Positions 1 through 7,382 of a DNA stretch of 19,199 nucleotides are shown in pieces. Origin of the DNA: Hyphomicrobiaceae bacterium (GTDB lineage: Bacteria > Pseudomonadota > Alphaproteobacteria > Rhizobiales > Hyphomicrobiaceae); NCBI GenBank assembly GCA_013214245.1, contig JABSQE010000091.1, positions 1 through 19,199 on the forward strand, in the 5' to 3' direction. The notes below the pieces were generated by a model. The model searched no databases. It saw only the letters and a list, made by a program, of their open reading frames with translations, and was not told the origin of the DNA. Positions within the stretch are counted from its first letter, which is position 1. Every line of letters starts with the position of its first letter. Both the position numbers and the translations under genes were made by a program.

Positions 1-1545
1 AGTGATTTCCTCTAAAATTCGCTCCACTCCAGGACCGCATAATACTAAACAATTCTTTTCACCACACTCCGGACATTCCTTAAGTATTGGTAGTGTAAAG
101 CCGCAATGATGACAAGTAAGTCTTTGTCGAAAGCGGTGTTCTACCATCCAGGCAGAACATTGTGGACATTTTATGCGATACCCACATGTTCGGCACAGTG
201 TGAGCGGAGCGTAGCCCCGGCGGTTTAGGAACAAAAGGCTTTGACGGCCATCGTTTAAGGTCTCTTTTAGTGCGTTGATCAGAATTGGTGATAACCAGCA
301 TCCCTGTTTAGGCGGGTTCGATTTGAGATCAATTGGTGTGATGTCAGGTAAATTGATACCTGAATAACGCCCTGGTAAAATTACGTGCCGATAACGTCCA
401 GTGCGTGCATTAACATGACTTTCTATCGATGGTGTCGCTGATGCTAGTATGATTGGAAATTTACCGAGGTTCGCGCGCACAACAGCCATGTCTCGCGCTT
501 GATAATTCACCCTATCCTCTTGTTTGAAGCCGCTATCGTGCTCCTCATCCACGATTATGAGGCCTAGGTTTTTATAGGGCAGAAAAAGCGCAGATCGCGC
601 CCCGACAACACATTGAATTGCACCCTGTGCAACAGCTCTCCAGATGCGCTCGCGTTCTGTTTCTTTAGTGGCGGAATGCCATTCTACTGGTACACAACCG
701 AATCGCTTCTCAAATCTGTTTAAAAACTGGCTTGTTAAGGCAATTTCTGGCAGCAAAATTAAAACTTGATGCCTTGCTGCTAGTGCGCTGGCTACTGCTT
801 CAAAATATACCTCTGTTTTGCCAGCTCCTGTAACACCATCAAGTAACGAAACTGAAAATGCTTGGGCCTCTACAGCAGCTTTGAGTAGGTGAACAGCAAT
901 TTTTTGATCTTCATTAAAGTCGGTGAGTTTGTATGCTGGGTTTGGCTGTGCATATGCTTTTTCAGGGATCACGACATTAGTTAGAATTCCAGCTTTGATA
1001 AGGCCCTCAACAACAGCTGTTGTGCATCCTGCGGTTTTTGCAAGATCTGCTTTAGTACGTATCTGGCCATCTGCAGACACTTCTACAACTCTAATTCGTG
1101 CTGGTGTCATACGTGATAGTTGCGGCGCACCTAAAACATATTGTACGCCGAAATTTTGCTTTCTGGACCCGGCAGCAGAGCTTGCACCTATGGTCATGCG
1201 AACTATCATACCAATAGGAGACAAGGTATATTGGGAAATCCATTCGGCAAATCGCATTGAAATGATGGGCAGTCTGGGAATGTCAATTTTGCCGGCTATT
1301 TGTTTAAGTTTCGCAGACTGAACGGGTTTTTGTATGCCGACTGGGCTGTCCCAGACAACAGCAGTGCGTATTTGTGTACCCAAAGGTACTAATACAAATG
1401 TGCCAGGTGCAACTGTGCCGATTTCTCCTACAAGATAATCGTAACTTCGATCAATCGCGAATGGCAATACAACAGACACGTATTGTTGCTTTGCTTTAGC
1501 ATCACATGGTTTTAGTTTTTCTGTTGAGTTTTGAAGCTTGTTCAA
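1..1545 (-). CDS. priA: Primosomal replication restart helicase PriA, partial (C-terminus beyond left edge)
   Basis: PriA is a superfamily 2 DNA helicase that recognises stalled forks and reloads the replisome. Translating the minus strand gives an unbroken frame of about 515 residues running off the left edge; the family is usually about 730 long, so the second helicase lobe and C-terminus are missing. Numbering from the TTG at 1545: an N-terminal 3'-DNA-binding segment (LPFAIDRSYDYLV near residue 26), Walker A GVTGAGKTE (237-245), DEEH box (333-336), the ASATPS motif, and eight zinc-binding cysteines in four pairs (CRTC 451, CPQC 460, CHHC 478, CPEC 491). No ATG exists in this frame upstream of conserved sequence. 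TTG 1545, with a weak GAG nine bases upstream, is my choice; GTG 1479 is the alternative. The identity is secure, the start is not. Confidence 0.96.
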   Translation of the reverse strand, partial: MNKLQNSTEKLKPCDAKAKQQYVSVVLPFAIDRSYDYLVGEIGTVAPGTFVLVPLGTQIRTAVVWDSPVGIQKPVQSAKLKQIAGKIDIPRLPIISMRFAEWISQYTLSPIGMIVRMTIGASSAAGSRKQNFGVQYVLGAPQLSRMTPARIRVVEVSADGQIRTKADLAKTAGCTTAVVEGLIKAGILTNVVIPEKAYAQPNPAYKLTDFNEDQKIAVHLLKAAVEAQAFSVSLLDGVTGAGKTEVYFEAVASALAARHQVLILLPEIALTSQFLNRFEKRFGCVPVEWHSATKETERERIWRAVAQGAIQCVVGARSALFLPYKNLGLIIVDEEHDSGFKQEDRVNYQARDMAVVRANLGKFPIILASATPSIESHVNARTGRYRHVILPGRYSGINLPDITPIDLKSNPPKQGCWLSPILINALKETLNDGRQSLLFLNRRGYAPLTLCRTCGYRIKCPQCSAWMVEHRFRQRLTCHHCGFTLPILKECPECGEKNCLVLCGPGVERILEEIT

Positions 1546-2440
1546 AGTATTTTTCTCGGGCCAAGTTATTCCGTCTATGTTAAGAAAAATCGTCTAATTT
1601 GAAAGCAATTGAAATATTAAGTACCTAATCAGTAAAGTGATTTTTACACAAGAATAACTCTACGACTCTAATTGAATATGTCTATAATTTAGTTGCTCAA
1701 ATTAGAGAGTTAATTGAGAAAATGCATTTGGAGAAAATAAGGAAACTAAATTTTCGACTTCTAAGCTATGATTATTAGAATAATGTTCATTCTTGTAGCT
1801 GAAATTAGTCAGGGTCTGGAATCCGGCTCACTATCGCAAGTAACAAATTATGCTTTTTTATTTTTCAAATATTAGCATATGGCCATCAACAACATACTTT
1901 TTGTAAGCTATAATATCTGATTAAATTAAATGTCTGAAAGTACGTCGATTTTGTTACTTAAATTACGCACTTAATAATTCTTTCTCGCGATTAATAACGT
2001 ACAGGTCGTTCAACACGGCCTAATTGTTAGTACAATATCTTGTTTATTATTTAATTATTTTTGGTTTAGTGATTATTGTAGAGCAATTTATCCGCGTATG
2101 CTGTTAATATGAAAGACGTGTATAGTTTTCTTGTGAGAGGTGGTGTAGCAAATTTAGTCAACAATTATTGATAAAACTAATTCTCAAGTCAGCAAAAAAT
2201 ATATACTATCTTGAAATATAAGTTTCAATATGTACTTAAAGGTATAACTATTAGGAACATATATTTTCAGATCTTAAATGTCCATCTTGAAATTTTAATA
2301 CTATTAAGTTTTATATATACTTCAATTATTCTATAATATATTAATGAAATCAAAGTAAGTCCATGCATAGAACTTCTTGGAAGTATTTTTATAAAAATCC
2401 GAAAGTTCGGCAACAAGAATTGCACTATCAACAATTATAC

Positions 2441-2470
2441 AAATTAAGTTACCATGGAAAAACTTAATTT
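2441..2470. repeat. Perfect 10-bp inverted repeat (hairpin)
   Basis: AAATTAAGTT (2441-2450) and AACTTAATTT (2461-2470) are perfect reverse complements around a 10-base loop containing CCATGG. No T-tract follows on either strand, so it does not look like a terminator. It lies about 215 bases upstream of the Fe-S gene. AT-rich arms of this length can arise by chance in AT-rich DNA, so its function is unknown. Confidence 0.5.
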
Positions 2471-2676
2471 CTTGAAATATTTTCGCGTAACAAATAATAG
2501 TATAGAAAAATACGCTACAAACCACGCGTATATAATGGTTTCTTACATATAAGACTTCGTTGCAAAATATTTAGTTTATTTTTTAGTTTCAAGCGCTTAT
2601 TAATTTTACAGAAATTGTGATTCCTTCTTTCAACTCACCGTTGTCCGACAAATTTTACAGGGCGTTTATGGCCATG

Positions 2677-2680
2677 GAGA
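2677..2680 (+). promoter_or_regulatory. Ribosome binding site fixing the start of the Fe-S gene
   Basis: A GGAG core ends a few bases before the ATG at 2685. The frame is also open upstream for about 27 codons (from 2604, after a TAA at 2601) with no ATG. The Shine-Dalgarno therefore argues that translation really begins at 2685 and that the gene is not simply the 3' end of a longer intact frame. Confidence 0.6.
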
Positions 2681-2684
2681 ATTC

Positions 2685-4058
2685 ATGAAAACCTACTTGG
2701 ATTGGCGAGCTTACCAAGATGCGGGTATGGGTGATCCTTACGCCGATATACCTAAGCACGGCGGTAATTTCGCTAAGGCAATAGCAGCCTGCATAAATTC
2801 CCGCCAATGTGAGACGCATGACCAACAGGTAATGTGTCCGAGTTTTAGAGTGACTAATAACCCGAATTTGTCGACGGGAGGGCGTGTTAAGTTATTAAAA
2901 GCTGCGCTATCTAATAACTTACCAGAAGTAGCACTATTAGACCCATTACTTCGTGAAGCTATGGATCATTGTGTGAGCTGCAAAGGTTGTAAGCGCGAAT
3001 GCGAAGCTAGTGTTGATATGGCTTTAATTAAGGCTGAGTACAAAGCACAGAGAGTTGCACAAGATGGGCTCGGGCTTCGAGATAGATTGTTTGCATTTAC
3101 ACCATATTGGCTTCATCGGGCACATTGGGTCAATAACCTAATTAGTCTGCGTAATAAATATGCATTTATGCGGTGGCTTAGTGATAAATTTCTTGGCGTT
3201 TCTGCTAGGCATTTGCTCCCTGTGCCTGCGCAAAAACCCTTTTCTTGGTCTTCGGATGGTTGCGCTACAGACGATATATCCCAACCTGTAAGTAAAGTAG
3301 TTTTGTTCATTGATACATTTACGCGATATTTCGAACCCAATATTGCTCATGCAGCTATTTTCGTGCTTCAAGCAAGCGGTTGTCTCGTTCACATTGCTGA
3401 ACCTGCTTTAGAAACTCCTGATCCGCATCGTCCATTATGTTGCGGGCGCACATTTCTAGCGTATGGATTGATTGAATTAGCGAGAAATGAATTAAAGCGA
3501 GTGTTGCATGCGCTGAAATCTTACATTGATGATGGATACACGATAGTTGGTCTCGAAGCCTCCTGTGTGATTGGTCTTCGAGATGATGCGCGTGCACTTG
3601 GTCTTGGTGATGAAGCTGAAAGCTTATCAAAGCACGTGGTCTTGTTCGAGGAGTTTTTATCGAAAAAGATAGCTGCGAAACGTTTATCTTTATCATTCCG
3701 GTCCCCAAGAAAAACTCGCTCCCTGGTGCATGGTCACTGCCATCAAAAGGCTGTTGGTGCGATGAAAGCGATGCGCCGAGTCTTGAAATGTATTCCAGAA
3801 CATGAATTTGAAATTGCTGACTCTGGTTGTTGCGGAATGGCCGGTAGTTTCGGTCTTGAAGCGGAGCACACTGATATTGGGTTTTTAATGGCAGAGAACG
3901 GACTTTTGCCTGCATTGCGGGCTTCACGTGACGCAACTATTGTATGCAATGGGTTTTCCTGTCGGCAGCAAATCAAACACTTAACCGGTCATTGTGCAAT
4001 TCATCTCGCTGAATTGCTGAGAGAAACTATCACAATCGAAAAGGTTAAAGTATTATAA
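2685..4058 (+). CDS. Stand-alone Fe-S oxidoreductase equal to the C-terminal half of YdiJ-type FAD/Fe-S dehydrogenases
   Basis: The 457-residue protein matches the electron-transfer half of large fused dehydrogenases (FAD-linked D-2-hydroxyglutarate or glycolate/lactate type, YdiJ-like), which are usually about 1000 residues. Visible in order: a first cluster motif with Cys36, Cys42 and Cys51 (ending VMCPSFR), a second ferredoxin-like motif CVSCKGCKREC with Cys96, 99, 102 and 106, then two CCG-type domains. Domain one carries DTFTRYFEP (210-218), LCCGR (251-255) and GLEASC (289-294). Domain two carries HGHCHQKA (349-356) and SGCCGMAGSFG (380-390), with NGFSCRQQI at 422-430. The usual CP after the second cluster is CE here. 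The N-terminal FAD-binding and substrate half is absent from this gene and not found upstream. The Cys motifs are intact and the gene has its own ribosome binding site, so I treat it as functional, perhaps pairing with a flavoprotein encoded elsewhere. A GlpC-like subunit is the alternative label. Confidence 0.85.
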   Translation: MKTYLDWRAYQDAGMGDPYADIPKHGGNFAKAIAACINSRQCETHDQQVMCPSFRVTNNPNLSTGGRVKLLKAALSNNLPEVALLDPLLREAMDHCVSCKGCKRECEASVDMALIKAEYKAQRVAQDGLGLRDRLFAFTPYWLHRAHWVNNLISLRNKYAFMRWLSDKFLGVSARHLLPVPAQKPFSWSSDGCATDDISQPVSKVVLFIDTFTRYFEPNIAHAAIFVLQASGCLVHIAEPALETPDPHRPLCCGRTFLAYGLIELARNELKRVLHALKSYIDDGYTIVGLEASCVIGLRDDARALGLGDEAESLSKHVVLFEEFLSKKIAAKRLSLSFRSPRKTRSLVHGHCHQKAVGAMKAMRRVLKCIPEHEFEIADSGCCGMAGSFGLEAEHTDIGFLMAENGLLPALRASRDATIVCNGFSCRQQIKHLTGHCAIHLAELLRETITIEKVKVL

Positions 4059-4680
4059 GCACAATAAATATTTAGTATCACTATCACAGAATTAAGCGTT
4101 TCAAGCAGATACCTTTTTAAGGTCTGACTACTATGTTCAAGAAGCATTAGGTAGTTATCTTACACTTCTTTTTATGTTTACAATTTTCTTACCGCTTATA
4201 GTTCGTTAATTTAGAAGTCCGTTTCATGGCACATCGAACTTTTGATTGCAGCGTTTGTGTATAAGCTATACCTAAATTCGGAAATAATTAGTCAAAAATT
4301 GTGATCTGGTAAGGTTGTTGTGAAACGAATTACTGCTTTAGTACACAATACTTAAGTTTTTACTAATAATTGTAGACTTACATTATTTTAAATCGACATA
4401 ACGCGCTTATTTTTGTAATTTGAAGTCAAAATTTGGAGAGTTGTTAATAGACAAGATGAACTGTATAGCAAACATCAATTTTGCTGTTATTCCTTTATCT
4501 AATAATTATTTCGGTTCAAGGTAATATTTAGAGAGTCATTAACGAATTCCAGGCTTTATTATGAGGTGCAAATTCCTTTGGGCTGTTTATACCTCGTGAA
4601 ATCACCAGACTTGATTTTTTCAATTTTTCGTAAGAAATTAGTGTTGTTAACAGAGCTTCTTTAATGACCTAAATATTATT
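4059..4680. other. AT-rich intergenic gap, little recognisable content
   Basis: This 622-base stretch separates two plus-strand genes. Just after the Fe-S gene is a small hairpin, ACCTT-TTT-AAGGT (4111-4123), flanked by CAG and CTG, but with no T-tract, so it is at best a weak terminator. ATGAGGT (4561-4567) and ACCTCGT (4591-4597) can pair with one wobble about 85 bases before the next gene. I see no RNA gene, no riboswitch motif and no gene fragment. A promoter for the downstream pair presumably lies here but none stands out. Confidence 0.5.
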
Positions 4681-5046
4681 GTGATTTTTGAATTTGATCT
4701 TTACAAATTAGTTGATGACATGAGCAATGACGTACCAACATTACAAGACTACATGCAATTGTTCCGTTCTTATGGCAAGGATCTTGGTACAATATACACT
4801 GAACCTGAAGACGATAGTTATGCATTATTATTTGAACAGGTAATTCGTTTGTTGATCAAGTCGTCACCTTATAATTCATCGATACCAAATCAGTTTCGCA
4901 CAGCTGCGAAGTGTTATCATCAAAAGGATTTTACGACCCTCGAGCATTTGGGTAATCCAGCTAATAGGCATTTTATGTTATGCGACTTGCATGATTGGAT
5001 TATGATTAATGGTGGGTTGGCACTGCTTCGAAAGGCTAAAGGCTAA
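4681..5046 (+). CDS. Hypothetical protein translationally coupled to a DUF364 gene
   Basis: I do not recognise this 121-residue protein. It is soluble, has no signal peptide or membrane segment, and looks mostly helical. The C-terminal part looks like a folded motif rather than chance coding: GNPANRHFMLCDLHDWIMINGG at residues 91-112 contains one His-Asp pair and one Cys. Its stop codon overlaps the next start by one base (TAATG at 5044-5048), so it is almost certainly co-translated with the DUF4213/DUF364 protein and likely works with it. The start is uncertain: GTG at 4681 gives the longest frame, ATG at 4720 gives 108 residues beginning MSNDVPTLQ, and neither has a clear Shine-Dalgarno. 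Real-gene status rests mainly on the coupling and on gene-like base composition compared with the gap before it. Confidence 0.7.
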   Translation: MIFEFDLYKLVDDMSNDVPTLQDYMQLFRSYGKDLGTIYTEPEDDSYALLFEQVIRLLIKSSPYNSSIPNQFRTAAKCYHQKDFTTLEHLGNPANRHFMLCDLHDWIMINGGLALLRKAKG

Positions 5047-5816
5047 TGCTAGTACCATCATCAACAGTCGCTCCTTATGAGCTCGTAAGCGATGCGGCAG
5101 CAAGGAGTAGTGATATAGTTGAGCACCTGTGTCTTGGTGTAATTTGGACAACTTGTAGGACACCCAAAGGTATGGGTTTTGCTATGAGCCCAAATACACG
5201 GTCGCGTGTTCTGAAATGGCCCGGAACACTCGCTGGGCAACCTGTTCGTAAACTCGCGACGTGGTTATCCGCATGGGAACCTTTTGAAGCAACAGTTGGT
5301 CTTTCAGCATGTAATGCTGCAATTAATACATGCCAAAATGTAATGATGCGTGAAGCTGAACCTATTAATTCTAGATATCCAGCTAATCTGGCGGTGTTCG
5401 AGTATTTTCGACCTCGTTTATCGGGGATGCGCACGGTAATTATTGGACGGTATCCAGGGATCGACGACGTGCTTCGTGGACTGAACTTTTCAGTTTTAGA
5501 GCGACAGCCACAAGGATCTGACTTACTTGATACATCTGCAGAATTTATTTTACCTCAGTCAGACTGGGTATTTATTACTTCAACTTCACTTATAAACAAA
5601 ACGTTTCACCGGCTTTCAGAGTTGTCGCGCAACGCAATTACGGTATTAATGGGACCCTCCACACCTTGGCTGGCTGAATGGGCTAAATTTGAGATTAATT
5701 ATGTGGCTGGAGTCCAAGTTATGAATGCTACAAAATGTGAACAAATCGCAACTGAAGGAGGAGGAACGTGTTTATTTCGTAATGGTGCACAGTATGCTGT
5801 CTCTAAACTTAAATAG
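5046..5816 (+). CDS. DUF4213/DUF364 domain protein, putative heavy-metal chelation
   Basis: The 256-residue protein fits the DUF4213 plus DUF364 architecture: an enolase-N-like domain (about residues 10-95, ending in ATVGLSACNAAIN) followed by a Rossmann-like domain (about 115-245). Family signatures visible include VIIGRYPG (131-138), a stretch around SDWVFITSTSLIN (172-184), LMGPSTPW (201-208) and the AGV...EGGGT segment (221-241). DUF364 is described as a putative heavy-metal chelation domain, an assignment drawn from structure and gene context, not from biochemistry. It overlaps its upstream partner by one base. The next plus-strand gene starts 265 bases later, so the ferredoxin-reductase-like protein is probably a separate unit. 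The nearby COG0523 GTPase fits a metal-handling theme. The family assignment is fairly secure; the metal and the reaction are unknown. Confidence 0.82.
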   Translation: MLVPSSTVAPYELVSDAAARSSDIVEHLCLGVIWTTCRTPKGMGFAMSPNTRSRVLKWPGTLAGQPVRKLATWLSAWEPFEATVGLSACNAAINTCQNVMMREAEPINSRYPANLAVFEYFRPRLSGMRTVIIGRYPGIDDVLRGLNFSVLERQPQGSDLLDTSAEFILPQSDWVFITSTSLINKTFHRLSELSRNAITVLMGPSTPWLAEWAKFEINYVAGVQVMNATKCEQIATEGGGTCLFRNGAQYAVSKLK

Positions 5817-5851
5817 TGAGTCTTTCAACTTTTGATTAAAATTTTTACTCT

Positions 5852-5872
5852 TAAATTTAAAAATTAAATTTA
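5852..5872. repeat. AT-only inverted repeat after the DUF364 gene
   Basis: TAAATTTAA (5852-5860) and TTAAATTTA (5864-5872) are perfect 9-base arms around AAA. It sits about 35 bases after the DUF364 stop codon. It contains no G or C and has no clear T-tract, so a terminator role is doubtful and chance in AT-rich DNA is possible. Confidence 0.35.
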
Positions 5873-6081
5873 TTAAAGGGTCGTAGTTAAGTTCTTCTAC
5901 CCGATTTGAGCTTCTTGAAAAAAGTTTTTGAAATATGGTACATATACTGAGCAATTAAATTAGGATGAGTATAATTATTACTCTTACATTAAAATATTGT
6001 ATTCTGTTTTACAAGGCGCTTTAAAGATAGGATTATTGGGGAAGTTTGTATGTGGTGTTGTCGTGATAGGTTATATTTTCT

Positions 6082-7281
6082 ATGAAACAATCCCCAATAG
6101 TTGTTGTAGGCACAGGTCAATGTGGATTTAAAGCAATTGAAACGCTACGACATTCAGGTTACCACGACCAGCTAATTTTTATAGGCGATGAACAATACAT
6201 TCCGTACCAGCGCCCTCCGTTGTCAAAAGCCTTCTTGAGAGGTGATATAGCAGAGCACAGTATGAAACTTACAAGTCCAGTGTTTTTTGATGATTTTGAG
6301 ATAGAGACTCTGTTTAGTACAAAAGTTACTTCCATGGATGCTAACGCCCATACAATTTATCTCGATAACGGTGAGCGGCTTCATTATTCAAAGCTGTTGC
6401 TTGCTCTTGGCTCACGCCCTCGTACGCTTGATATACCGGGAGCTAGTTTAGAAGGTGTGCATTTTCTGCGAACACTTGATGATGCTAAGTTTTTGTCTGC
6501 AGAGTTGAATTCTGGAGATCACACTATTTTAATTATAGGTGGTGGCTACACGGGTCTTGAAGTTGCTGCATCCCTGCGTATACGTGGCCATAATATCACT
6601 CTTATAGAGAGTTCAGATCGAATATTGAGCCGTGTTGTTAGTCCATCAGTGTCATACTTTTTTGAGGATCTTCATAAGCACCATGGTGTTAGAATATTGA
6701 AGTGTACTATACCTACCTGTTTCTTAGGTGATCAACGCATCTCAGCTGTAGAACTCTCTAGCGGTGAGATAATAGAGTGCGATACTATTTTAGTTTGTAT
6801 CGGAAACGTTCCTGAAGTCGGACTTGCCATCTCTGCAGGGCTTGAAGTAGGTGATGGCATCAGAGTTAATACGTTTTGCCAGACATCTGCAACGGATGTT
6901 TTCGCAGCAGGTGATTGTGCATCATTTCCATCATGGCGGTATGGTAGAAATATTCGTCTTGAAAGTGTACAAAATGCGATTGATCAGGGTAAAGCTGCGT
7001 CGAACGCAATGCTTGGTAAACCTACGCATTACGATCCTTTACCGTGGTTCTGGTCTAATCAGTATAACGTCAGATTACAGATTGCAGGACTTTCTAATGG
7101 CTACGATCGTATGGAGATTGAAAAGGGAAAACACCCGGGGAGTTTTTCGGTTCAGTATTTTAGAGCTGGTCAAATGATATGTACCGATTCTATCAACAAT
7201 ACTCGTGCATATATGCAAGCTCGTCAAAGTCTTGAATTATCTTTACAGTATAGAACAGAACGCAATATTAGCAGTGATTAG
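6082..7281 (+). CDS. FAD-dependent ferredoxin/rubredoxin reductase-type oxidoreductase
   Basis: A 399-residue soluble flavoprotein of the BphA4 / putidaredoxin reductase / rhodocoxin reductase group, which passes electrons from NAD(P)H through FAD to a small ferredoxin or rubredoxin. Seen in order: N-terminal FAD dinucleotide fold GTGQCG (10-15, with Cys where Ala is usual), YQRPPLSK (42-49), LALGSRPR (107-114), NAD(P) fold GGGYTGLE (153-160), FAD-binding FAAGDCA (274-280), RLESVQNAIDQGK (292-304), and the C-terminal reductase-domain hallmark PWFWSNQYNVRLQIAG (321-336). Length is normal for the family. No ferredoxin, rubredoxin, P450 or Rieske oxygenase is encoded in the window, so its electron acceptor is not known. 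The ribosome binding site is weak (AGG about 14 bases upstream). It converges on the minus-strand COG0523 gene 100 bases downstream. Confidence 0.92.
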   Translation: MKQSPIVVVGTGQCGFKAIETLRHSGYHDQLIFIGDEQYIPYQRPPLSKAFLRGDIAEHSMKLTSPVFFDDFEIETLFSTKVTSMDANAHTIYLDNGERLHYSKLLLALGSRPRTLDIPGASLEGVHFLRTLDDAKFLSAELNSGDHTILIIGGGYTGLEVAASLRIRGHNITLIESSDRILSRVVSPSVSYFFEDLHKHHGVRILKCTIPTCFLGDQRISAVELSSGEIIECDTILVCIGNVPEVGLAISAGLEVGDGIRVNTFCQTSATDVFAAGDCASFPSWRYGRNIRLESVQNAIDQGKAASNAMLGKPTHYDPLPWFWSNQYNVRLQIAGLSNGYDRMEIEKGKHPGSFSVQYFRAGQMICTDSINNTRAYMQARQSLELSLQYRTERNISSD

Positions 7282-7382
7282 TTGAACATTACGCAGTTTT
7301 CTATGTAGATATCTACTCTAGTGACGCAATTTTGATAAATTTTGCATGGTTCACATTTAGAATCTGCGCTAAAAAAGTATAG

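Larger units (their letters stand above)
1546..2684. other. Long AT-rich intergenic gap with no recognisable gene
   Basis: This gap of about 1.1 kb lies between the divergent priA and Fe-S genes and is visibly AT-richer than the flanking genes. It holds only short chance frames, such as a 64-codon minus-strand frame at 2331-2525 and a 35-codon plus-strand frame starting near 1768. Neither has a ribosome binding site or family resemblance. I looked for a remnant of the FAD-binding half missing from the downstream Fe-S gene and recognised none; the gap is also shorter than that half (about 1.6 kb). Inverted repeats at 2211-2228 and 2441-2470 are the clearest structure. Confidence 0.6.

Noticed and set aside
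923..1321. 132-codon plus-strand frame
   Set aside because: It is antisense to priA, whose minus-strand frame is continuous and carries clear family motifs.
2331..2525. 64-codon minus-strand frame in the priA-FeS gap
   Set aside because: AT-rich composition yields a hydrophobic/Lys-rich translation with no ribosome binding site; it also overlaps the 2441-2470 hairpin. Likely chance.
3355..3936. 193-codon minus-strand frame inside the Fe-S gene
   Set aside because: It lies opposite conserved Cys and CCG motifs of the plus-strand gene and resembles no family.
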